Shown here in pieces: positions 1-5,413 of a stretch of DNA of 8,548 bases. The position numbers and the translations under genes are program-made. The notes below the pieces were generated by a model. That model had not been told where the DNA came from and did no database searches. It saw only the letters and a list, made by a program, of their open reading frames with translations. The stretch is from an uncultured Fibrobacterota bacterium (GTDB taxonomy: Bacteria > Fibrobacterota > Chitinivibrionia > Chitinivibrionales > Chitinispirillaceae). The stretch's first letter is position 1, and the number at the start of each line of letters is the position of its first letter. The stretch is from NCBI GenBank assembly GCA_903888815.1, contig CAISVC010000413.1, positions 1-8,548 on the forward strand, given 5' to 3'.

Positions 1-1
1 G

Positions 2-166
2 CCGGCGGGGACGGCGGCCCGGCCGCTGGTCTGGACCGGGCTGGGGCTGGGGGCGGGTTTTATTACGAAAATCGGGGAGAAGAATGTGCAATTCGATGCG
101 GCAGTGGAGTTCTCAGCCGTTCCGGTTCTTCCGGCGCTTGTCGTCTCCATGATCATGAATATCTGA
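2..166 (+). CDS. C-terminal 54 residues of an unidentified protein, possibly an outer-membrane beta-barrel (5' end outside window)
   Basis: An open frame enters from the left edge and ends at TGA 164-166, giving 54 residues. The fragment is rich in Gly, Ala and Val. Its second half alternates polar and hydrophobic residues (NVQFDAAVEF, then a hydrophobic run ending SMIMNI), which resembles the last two strands of a bacterial outer-membrane barrel. It lacks the terminal aromatic residue typical of BamA substrates, and a membrane-associated helix cannot be excluded. The stop lies 9 bp from the stop of the convergent minus-strand gene at 176. No family can be named from this short piece. That it is coding rests on the open frame and coding-like composition. 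Confidence 0.45.
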   Translation, partial: PAGTAARPLVWTGLGLGAGFITKIGEKNVQFDAAVEFSAVPVLPALVVSMIMNI

Positions 167-175
167 TCGGGATAG

Positions 176-559
176 TCATATATCCTGCACAAGCTTTTTC
201 AGTCCTGCCTTGTCAAATAGCACGAGGATTCGCGACGGAGTTCCGCTGTCTTTGCTCACGATGAGACCGCCTTCCTTGAATTTTTTATGGTGAATACGCT
301 CCCCGATGCAATAATGGGCATGCGGGGTATATTCGCGGGGCGGCTCTTTTTTTGGGGCAGTTTTCAGCTGTTCGAGCAGGTCGTTCCCGGAGAAACAGGC
401 GGTCTTGAAACATTTGGTACAGTAGTATTCGAAGGTCGAATTTTTATCGATCGTCCTGCCGTTTCCCGCAATACTCCGGTCAAGCTGGCAAGGCGTGACT
501 TTTTCACAGAAACGGCAAAAAAGTTCGAGTGCTTCCACCGGAGAAAATGTTACTGCCAT
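176..559 (-). CDS. Small cysteine-rich (putative zinc-binding) protein with UvrD/PcrA-type C-terminal module
   Basis: The protein has 127 residues. The N-terminal half carries CRFC (Cys15, Cys18), Cys24, CTKC (Cys47, Cys50) and Cys55. Paired CxxC motifs about 30 residues apart suggest a zinc ribbon. After a charged Lys/Pro linker (about 66-78), residues 84-127 read CIGERIHHKKFKEGG, then ILVLFDKAGLKKL. This matches the pattern of the Tudor-like C-terminal module of UvrD/PcrA helicases (GdrV-H-kFG-G...V-Fd--G-K-L), which contacts RNA polymerase in those proteins. The helicase motor is absent. ATG 559 is preferred over an in-frame GTG at 565 because an AAGGGG Shine-Dalgarno lies 5 nt upstream of ATG, whereas GTG would overlap it. 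The gene is divergent from fmt and convergent with the left-edge gene. A role in nucleic-acid or polymerase binding is only inferred; the exact family is not recognised. Confidence 0.72.
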   Translation of the reverse strand: MAVTFSPVEALELFCRFCEKVTPCQLDRSIAGNGRTIDKNSTFEYYCTKCFKTACFSGNDLLEQLKTAPKKEPPREYTPHAHYCIGERIHHKKFKEGGLIVSKDSGTPSRILVLFDKAGLKKLVQDI

Positions 560-705
560 CGCCACCCCTTCACCCGTAATGAATAAATCGCTTTTCTGAA
601 GGTGAAACTACCACTTGGCGTTTAGAAAATCAAATCTTTCGGGATGTTTATTGTCACACTCGTAGTTCTTCAGATTCCGCTGCCAAGAAGGTATTTTACA
701 CACCT

Positions 706-1632
706 ATGGACATTGTCTTTTTAGGTTCAGCCGATTTCGGCATTCCGGCACTGAAGCGGCTTTTGGAGGCGCATACCGTCCGTGCCGTAGTGAGCACTCC
801 GGCCCGGCCGCAGGGGAGGGGCCTGAAGCGGAAGGAGTCGCCGGTGGCGATGTTCGCCCGGCAGCAGGGGGTCTCAGCAATTTTCACCCCTGAGGATCTG
901 CGTGACCGGAGTTTCCGGGAAGCGCTTGCGCAATGCGACGCTGATATTTTTGTTGTGGTCGCTTTCCGCATTCTTCCTGCAGCGCTGTTCTCGCTGCCGC
1001 CTTTCGGAACCATCAATGTTCATGCTTCCCTGCTGCCGAAATACCGCGGGCCTGCGCCGATCCAGCGCGCGATTGAAGCGGGGGAACAGGAGACCGGCGT
1101 TACTGTCTTCAGAATCGATGAGGGTGTTGATACGGGCGGAATCCTTCTCCAGAAAAGGGTTTCCATTGGTCAGCGGGAGACCGCTGCTGAACTCTACGGC
1201 AGGTTAAGTGATTGCGGTGCTGACGCATTGCTCGAAACGCTGGATGGCATTAAAAAATGCAGTCTGAAGCCGTTTCCGCAGGACAATACGGCTGCCAGCC
1301 ATGCACCGAAACTATCCAAAGGGGAAGCGCATATCAATTGGGAAAAACCGGCAGAAGCGATCTACAACAAAATCAGGGCGTTCAAGCCATTTCCGGGAAC
1401 GTATACATTGCTTGAGGGAAAACGTCTGGGGATCGAATGGGCGGAGCCTGTGGAAAAGGAAAGTCTGTCTGAAGCAGGCGCCGTTATCGGTGTTGGTGAT
1501 TCTTTTTTCGACGTCCGGTGCCTGACAGGAGCGCTCAGGGTGCTGGAGGTGAAACCGGAAGGACGGAAGAGCATGAGCGTGCATGATTTTCTGCTTGGAA
1601 AAAAGCTGAAGGAAGGAACGCGCTGTACATGA
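706..1632 (+). CDS. fmt: Methionyl-tRNA formyltransferase
   Basis: Fmt transfers a formyl group from 10-formyltetrahydrofolate to Met-tRNA(fMet) in the cytoplasm, producing the bacterial initiator tRNA. The 308-residue product matches the usual length of about 310. The N-terminal formyltransferase fold begins FLGSADFGIPAL (5-16). The tRNA-acceptor loop is represented by TPARPQGRGLKRKESPV (31-47). The active-site signature is INVHASLLPKYRGPAPIQ (103-120), with Asn104 and His106, and the third catalytic residue is Asp142 in GVDTGG. HAPKLSKGEA (199-208) leads into the C-terminal tRNA-binding domain, which includes IRAFKPFPGTYT (223-234). ATG 706 opens directly on the family's N-terminus. The only Shine-Dalgarno-like sequence (AAGAAGG, 686-692) is about 13 nt away, suggesting weak initiation. 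The gene overlaps rsmB by ATGA. No def gene is adjacent, although def-fmt is a common order. Confidence 0.97.
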   Translation: MDIVFLGSADFGIPALKRLLEAHTVRAVVSTPARPQGRGLKRKESPVAMFARQQGVSAIFTPEDLRDRSFREALAQCDADIFVVVAFRILPAALFSLPPFGTINVHASLLPKYRGPAPIQRAIEAGEQETGVTVFRIDEGVDTGGILLQKRVSIGQRETAAELYGRLSDCGADALLETLDGIKKCSLKPFPQDNTAASHAPKLSKGEAHINWEKPAEAIYNKIRAFKPFPGTYTLLEGKRLGIEWAEPVEKESLSEAGAVIGVGDSFFDVRCLTGALRVLEVKPEGRKSMSVHDFLLGKKLKEGTRCT

Positions 1633-2954
1633 ACGCCCGTCAGCTGATTCTTCAGATACTTGGAGCATTTGACCGCAACAGGGGCGCTTTTGAGCGGATT
1701 GTCGACACGATGCTCTGGAACGCGCGGCTTGACAGAAGGGATAAGCGATTCGTTTTTGAGATTGCCTATGGGATCATCAGACGGCGATTGACGCTTGATT
1801 ATATGATCGACCGGCTCCTTGCATCCGGGAGTCTCAGAAAAAACGAAGTGCTGCGCAGGATCCTTCAGATCGGCCTGTACCAGCTCATGTATCTCGACCG
1901 GGTTCCCGACCATGCGGCAGTGAATGAATCGGTCAAGCTGGCCAAGGTCGAACCTGAAACAAAGAAGCTCTCCGGAGTGGTCAACGGCGTCCTTCGCAGG
2001 GTCATTGCCGACCACCGGGCCGTTGCGCTTCCCGGCCCTGAAACCGACCTTTCGGAACGGCTGTCGATCGAGTATTCGCATCCCCGATGGATGATCGAGC
2101 GGTGGCTCAGGAATTTCGGGCTGGCGCGGACGAAGCAGCTGCTGTCCTTCAACAATGAAAAACCCGATATCTATCTTCGGAGAAGGGTACGGAACCTGCC
2201 GCGGCAGCAGTTCGAAGCCGAGGTCCGTTCTATCTGCGACCCGGCAGCCGGCTATCTTAATCTTTATTACCGGCTTAAAAAAAATATTGTGCCCGAAAAT
2301 ATTCATGCTATCCGTCAAGGATTGTGCACCGTTCAGGCGCCGTCCTCGGGATGGGTGGTTGCGCTCATGGAGGCGGAAAAAGGGGAGAAGATCCTTGATA
2401 TCTGTTCGTCGCCGGGCGGCAAGACCGCACTGCTGTCCGAACTTGTCGGCGATTCCGGATCAGTGTGCGCCAGCGACGGCAGGTGGTCACGGATAAAAAT
2501 GTGCGACGACACAGTGCGGCGAATGCGCCTCAACAACGTTTATCTGCTTGTCAATGATGGCCGTTTTCCGCCGTTTTCCGGTGTATTCGACAAAGTGCTT
2601 CTCGACGCTCCATGTTCCGCCACCGGCGTTCTGCACCGTTATCCCGATGCCCGTTGGACCCGGAAACCCGAAGACATTAAAGAGCTGGCAGCATTGCAGC
2701 GAAGCCTGCTGGAGTCGGCAGCCCGCCTGGTCGGGCCGGGAGGAACCATCGTTTATTCCACCTGTTCTATCGAACCGGAGGAAAACGAAGAGCAGGTAGC
2801 ATCATTTTTAAAGGACCATCCTGAATTCGTGCACAGCGGATGTCCCGAAGGTATACCTCAGATGTTTATCAACGCAAGCGGTTTTCTTGCGATTACTTCC
2901 TTTTCGCACGGCATTGACGGAATGTTCGGAGCGCGGCTAAAGAGGATTACATAA
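1629..2954 (+). CDS. rsmB: 16S rRNA (cytosine-C5)-methyltransferase RsmB (Sun/Fmu family)
   Basis: RsmB uses S-adenosylmethionine to methylate C967 of 16S rRNA (E. coli numbering). The 441-residue length is normal. Residues 1 to about 140 form the NusB-like RNA-binding domain (ALDRxxR-like segment near 33-40, DHAAVNESVKLAK at 94-106, GVVNGVLRR at 116-124). The methyltransferase core follows: SAM-binding motif I LDICSSPGGKTALL (256-269); motif IV DAPCSATGVLHR (326-337) with Cys329; motif VI STCSIEPEENE (377-387) with the nucleophilic Cys379; and a C-terminal DGMFGARLKR (430-439) close to the usual DGFF-A-L-R. The start ATG 1629 overlaps the fmt stop (ATGA), indicating translational coupling. 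The fmt-rsmB order is common in bacteria. The stop codon TAA 2952-2954 touches the left arm of the palindromic repeat that follows. Confidence 0.96.
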   Translation: MNARQLILQILGAFDRNRGAFERIVDTMLWNARLDRRDKRFVFEIAYGIIRRRLTLDYMIDRLLASGSLRKNEVLRRILQIGLYQLMYLDRVPDHAAVNESVKLAKVEPETKKLSGVVNGVLRRVIADHRAVALPGPETDLSERLSIEYSHPRWMIERWLRNFGLARTKQLLSFNNEKPDIYLRRRVRNLPRQQFEAEVRSICDPAAGYLNLYYRLKKNIVPENIHAIRQGLCTVQAPSSGWVVALMEAEKGEKILDICSSPGGKTALLSELVGDSGSVCASDGRWSRIKMCDDTVRRMRLNNVYLLVNDGRFPPFSGVFDKVLLDAPCSATGVLHRYPDARWTRKPEDIKELAALQRSLLESAARLVGPGGTIVYSTCSIEPEENEEQVASFLKDHPEFVHSGCPEGIPQMFINASGFLAITSFSHGIDGMFGARLKRIT

Positions 2955-3058
2955 GGTGCAAAGGTACAAAGGGGCAAAGTTGCACAGTGACCGAGTAAAA
3001 ATAATTTTATTTCTATTATAAAACTCTGTGCCTCTGTATCTTTGAAACTTTGCACCTT
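2953..3058. repeat. Palindromic intergenic element built of degenerate octamer repeats; possible bidirectional terminator
   Basis: The ends are a perfect 11-bp inverted repeat: AAGGTGCAAAG at 2953-2963 and CTTTGCACCTT at 3048-3058. Inside it, GCACAG (2982-2987) pairs with CTGTGC (3026-3031), and the intervening arm sequence is partly complementary. The left arm reads as consecutive octamers GGTGCAAA, GGTACAAA, GGGGCAAA and the diverged GTTGCACA. The right arm, read on the minus strand, is likewise octameric (GGTGCAAA, GTTTCAAA, GATACAGA, GGCACAGA). The centre (about 2994-3023) is AT-rich. The RNA could form a long imperfect hairpin behind rsmB, so it may end transcription or stabilise the mRNA. 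It resembles the dispersed palindromic or MITE-like repeats found between genes in many genomes. Copy number elsewhere in the genome cannot be seen here. Confidence 0.7.
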
Positions 3059-3076
3059 CTTTAGAAGCGTAACCAT

Positions 3077-3106
3077 TTGACCGGATATCACAACCGTGTG
3101 TATTTT
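3077..3106 (+). promoter_or_regulatory. Candidate sigma-70-type promoter for the STAS gene
   Basis: TTGACC (3077-3082) and TATTTT (3101-3106) are separated by 18 bp, close to the housekeeping consensus. They lie about 50 bp upstream of the STAS start codon and just after the palindromic element. The position suits a promoter starting the signalling gene cluster. This is a pattern match only. Confidence 0.35.
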
Positions 3107-3160
3107 GTAGCAGCATCTTTTTTAAGCATAGGCAAGCACTTATACGGCGGGGGATTTTTA

Positions 3161-3511
3161 ATGAAGCACGAGATAGAAGATCACAGCCAGTTCAAGATGA
3201 TTCATATCATCGGGAACATTGACAGCTCCGAAAGCACGAAAATCCTTGATAATGAAATTTCCCGCCTGATACGGAATGGTCACCACCATTTTATTTTTAA
3301 CCTGGAACGGACGACATTTCTTGACAGCGGAGGAATCAGTCTGTTCATTCACTGTCTGTGTGACGTGCAGGAGAATAAAGGATCGGTGTTCATCATAGCG
3401 GAAGAAAACCAGGTGCGCCGCGTGCTCGAAATCGTCGGGATCAACAGGCTTATCAAGACCTACTATTCCGAAAAGGAGTTTTTCGAAGCCCACAAGCTGC
3501 CGAAGCGGTAA
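3161..3511 (+). CDS. Single-domain STAS protein (anti-sigma factor antagonist, SpoIIAA/RsbV-like)
   Basis: Stand-alone STAS proteins bind anti-sigma or switch kinases and are regulated by phosphorylation of one serine, which PP2C/SpoIIE phosphatases reverse. This 116-residue protein has the family layout: a beta-strand pair with IGNIDSSES (17-25), an amphipathic helix, strand HHFIFNLERTTFLDSGG (42-58), a helix and the C-terminal VGINRLIKTYYSEKEF. The phosphoacceptor motif, usually DS[ST]G, reads DSGG, so the expected phosphoserine is Ser56, with glycine replacing the following Ser/Thr. ATG 3161 is chosen because a GGGGGA Shine-Dalgarno lies 7 nt upstream and the protein then starts at the normal domain edge. 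Longer in-frame starts (TTG 3077) lack a ribosome site. The partner kinase is not visible. The PP2C-like protein encoded at 5414-7246 is a candidate partner by proximity. Confidence 0.88.
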   Translation: MKHEIEDHSQFKMIHIIGNIDSSESTKILDNEISRLIRNGHHHFIFNLERTTFLDSGGISLFIHCLCDVQENKGSVFIIAEENQVRRVLEIVGINRLIKTYYSEKEFFEAHKLPKR

Positions 3512-3560
3512 TGCGCATTCACCCTCAATATATTTTATATTAATAACGTAGAAGTCGTAT

Positions 3561-3580
3561 TAGTATACTTTTCCCGGAGG
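3561..3580 (+). promoter_or_regulatory. Palindromic TAGTATACT motif (possible -10) and strong ribosome binding site before the sugar-binding protein gene
   Basis: In the 75-bp gap between the STAS gene and the sugar-binding protein gene, TAGTATACT (3561-3569) contains TATACT, close to a -10 hexamer, and the 8-bp palindrome AGTATACT. GGAGG (3576-3580) is a strong Shine-Dalgarno 6 nt before ATG 3587, which is why that start is preferred over TTG 3581. No convincing -35 box is seen, so a promoter here is tentative. The same 9-mer occurs at 7575-7583. Confidence 0.3.
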
Positions 3581-3586
3581 TTGCCC

Positions 3587-4522
3587 ATGCGGAGGAAAGT
3601 GATATTCGTTTGTGTCAGTGTTTTTCCGTTGCTTTTGGGAGCTGGCGCGCCTGCCAAGACCGTCGGCTTCTCCCAGATCGGTTTCGAAAATTCATGGCGT
3701 ACCGCTGAAACAGAATCCATCAGAGCTGCAGCAGCGGAACGCGGAATCAAACTGGCATTTTCTGACGCGCAGGGCAAGCAGGAGAATCAGATCAAGGCGA
3801 TCAGGTCTTTTATTGCCCAGAAGGTTGACGGGATCATCCTCGCCCCTATTGTTGAAACAGGGTGGGAACCGGTCCTGCGTGAGGTGCGGAAAGCGAAAAT
3901 CCCCCTTGTGCTGGTTGACCGCGGCATCAAGGTATCAGACCCATCGCTCTATGCAACGCTTATAGCTTCTGATTTTGTATTCGAAGGCAGTGAAGCGGCA
4001 AAATGGCTTGCAAAGAAAATGAACGGCAAGGGCACTATCGTTGAACTCCAGGGAATTCCCGGTGCGGCTCCGGCAATTGACAGAAAAAAAGGGTTTGAAG
4101 AGATTCTTAAGAAATATCCGAAAATGGCTATTATTAAATCGCAAACCGGAAACTTCAACCGTACCGACGGCAAGCAGGTCATGGAAGCGTTTCTGAAAGC
4201 CGAAGGCAGGAATATCAATGCATTGTTTGCGCATAATGATGCGATGGCGCTGGGAGCCATTCAGGCCATCGAAGAAGCAGGCATGAAACCGGGAATTGAT
4301 ATTCTGATCGTATCCATCGACGGGATGAAAGAGGCGTTTGAGGCGATGATCGCCGGTAAACTTAATTGTACGGTCGAATGTAACCCGCTCCTCGGCCAGC
4401 TTGTCGTAAATGCGATCGAAAGAGCCATGGCAGGCGAAAAACTTTCCAAGTGGATCAAGCAGAACGACGGTGTTTTTCCCAAAGAGACCGCGGTTTCTGC
4501 CATAGGTACAAGAAAATACTAG
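3587..4522 (+). CDS. Periplasmic sugar-binding protein, YtfQ/RbsB type (type 1 periplasmic-binding fold)
   Basis: The product is a secreted ligand-binding protein, 311 residues from ATG 3587. A Sec signal peptide (MRRK, then a hydrophobic stretch to about 19) has an APA cleavage site, giving a mature start near KTVGFSQIG. Similarity to E. coli YtfQ, the galactofuranose-binding protein, is strong from memory: TVGFSQIG, GKQENQIKAIRSFIAQ (63-78), APIVETGWEPVL (86-97), VELQG...AIDRKKGF (152-170) and HNDAMALGAIQAIEEAG (216-232). Likely ligand residues by family analogy are Trp37/Arg38, Asp111/Arg112, Arg166, Asn217/Asp218 and Asp245. The sugar is probably a furanose or other aldose, but its identity is inferred. 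YtfQ normally works with an ATPase and two permeases. None is in this window; the gene instead sits between a STAS gene and a DeoR regulator, which leaves a sensory role open. Confidence 0.93.
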   Translation: MRRKVIFVCVSVFPLLLGAGAPAKTVGFSQIGFENSWRTAETESIRAAAAERGIKLAFSDAQGKQENQIKAIRSFIAQKVDGIILAPIVETGWEPVLREVRKAKIPLVLVDRGIKVSDPSLYATLIASDFVFEGSEAAKWLAKKMNGKGTIVELQGIPGAAPAIDRKKGFEEILKKYPKMAIIKSQTGNFNRTDGKQVMEAFLKAEGRNINALFAHNDAMALGAIQAIEEAGMKPGIDILIVSIDGMKEAFEAMIAGKLNCTVECNPLLGQLVVNAIERAMAGEKLSKWIKQNDGVFPKETAVSAIGTRKY

Positions 4523-4541
4523 TTACTATGGAAGTAACTAG
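4519..4541. promoter_or_regulatory. Perfect 9-bp inverted repeat overlapping the stop of the sugar-binding protein gene (operator or mRNA hairpin)
   Basis: CTAGTTACT (4519-4527) and AGTAACTAG (4533-4541) are perfect inverted repeats around the 5-nt centre ATGGA. The left arm includes the TAG stop codon 4520-4522. The DeoR gene starts 45 bp further on. The stem is AT-rich and has no following T-tract, so it is not a typical intrinsic terminator. It could be a dimeric repressor site, for instance for the adjacent DeoR protein, or an RNA hairpin modulating distal gene expression. Confidence 0.5.
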
Positions 4542-4585
4542 GATAGTCGATGAACAGCAACGGGCAGGCAGATTGAAGGGCGGCT

Positions 4586-5347
4586 ATGTTTCCTGAAGAA
4601 CGTCGCAATACGATCATAGACACGCTGAAAAAATATGGATGCCGCGGCGTTGCTGATCTGGCAAAAGATCTCGATGTCTCTGAAGTCACCATCAGGCAGG
4701 ATCTCGATATCCTGCAGGGCGCCAGGATACTGAGGCGTACGCACGGCGGCGCAATTCTGAATTTGAAGACCGGTTTCGAAGAACCCTTTCAGGCGGACAC
4801 CTCGTCATTTAAGGAGGAAAAGGCGCGGATCGGCAAGGCGGCTACGGACCTGATATCGGACGGTGAAACGATCATTATGGATGCGGGGACAACGGTTCTC
4901 GAGGCGGCAAAAAATATTTCTTCAAAAAGGAATTGCACGGTGCTTACCAACGCCCTCAATATTGCGATGGTTCTTGAGGACAATCCGGATATCACCGTCA
5001 TGGTAACCGGCGGAACGCTCCGCCATGATTTCCATCTGCTGGTCAATCCTTACGGCGACTTGATTCTGAACCGGATACAGGCCGATCTCGCGCTCATCGG
5101 CGTCAGCGGCATTGTTGCCGAACACGGAATTACGAACGCCAACATTGCGGAAGCGGAAATGAAGCGGCTGTTCCTGAAATCCGCCAGAAAGAGAGTCGTA
5201 CTGGCCGATTCAAGTAAAATCGGAAATGTTGCACTTGTAAAGATCGCAGAGCTGTCGGACATCGATCTTCTGATCACCGACACGCAGGCGGATCCGGTAG
5301 AGCTGACGCTGCTGAAAGAAAAAGGTTTAAAGGTACAGCTCGTATAG
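4586..5347 (+). CDS. DeoR-family transcriptional regulator (sugar-phosphate responsive)
   Basis: DeoR/GlpR-type proteins are usually repressors of sugar metabolism genes, relieved by a phosphorylated sugar. This 253-residue protein has the standard length and order. The N-terminal winged helix-turn-helix starts PEERRNTIIDTLKKYG (3-18), continues through VADLAKDLDVSEVTIRQDL (22-40) and ends LRRTHGGA (49-56). The C-terminal effector domain has the family hallmarks DAGTT (99-103), LTNALNIA (120-127), TGGTLR (141-146) and LADSSKIG (206-213). ATG 4586 is preceded by AAGGG at 4576-4580, 5 nt away. It lies 63 bp after the sugar-binding protein gene and 66 bp before the HAMP/SpoIIE gene in the same direction, so co-transcription is likely. 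Controlling the sugar-binding protein gene and its own expression is a reasonable inference; the effector is unknown. Confidence 0.95.
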   Translation: MFPEERRNTIIDTLKKYGCRGVADLAKDLDVSEVTIRQDLDILQGARILRRTHGGAILNLKTGFEEPFQADTSSFKEEKARIGKAATDLISDGETIIMDAGTTVLEAAKNISSKRNCTVLTNALNIAMVLEDNPDITVMVTGGTLRHDFHLLVNPYGDLILNRIQADLALIGVSGIVAEHGITNANIAEAEMKRLFLKSARKRVVLADSSKIGNVALVKIAELSDIDLLITDTQADPVELTLLKEKGLKVQLV

Positions 5348-5413
5348 CTGAAACTGCGGGGACCGGGGGAACCGAGGGCTTATGCAACAAAGGAAGATGA
5401 GCGGAGGATTGTT

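Noticed and set aside
287..586. Plus-strand 99-codon frame opposite the zinc-ribbon-like gene
   Set aside because: The minus-strand reading has conserved CxxC pairs, a good ribosome site and a recognisable C-terminal module; this frame has none.
1362..2318. Long minus-strand open frame (318 codons) antisense to fmt and rsmB
   Set aside because: It lies entirely under two well-identified genes, its translation shows no family resemblance, and it is best explained as a shadow of plus-strand codon usage.
2858..3091. Minus-strand frame across the 2953-3058 repeat
   Set aside because: It is produced by the palindromic repeat and the 3' end of rsmB; the translation simply reflects the repeat.
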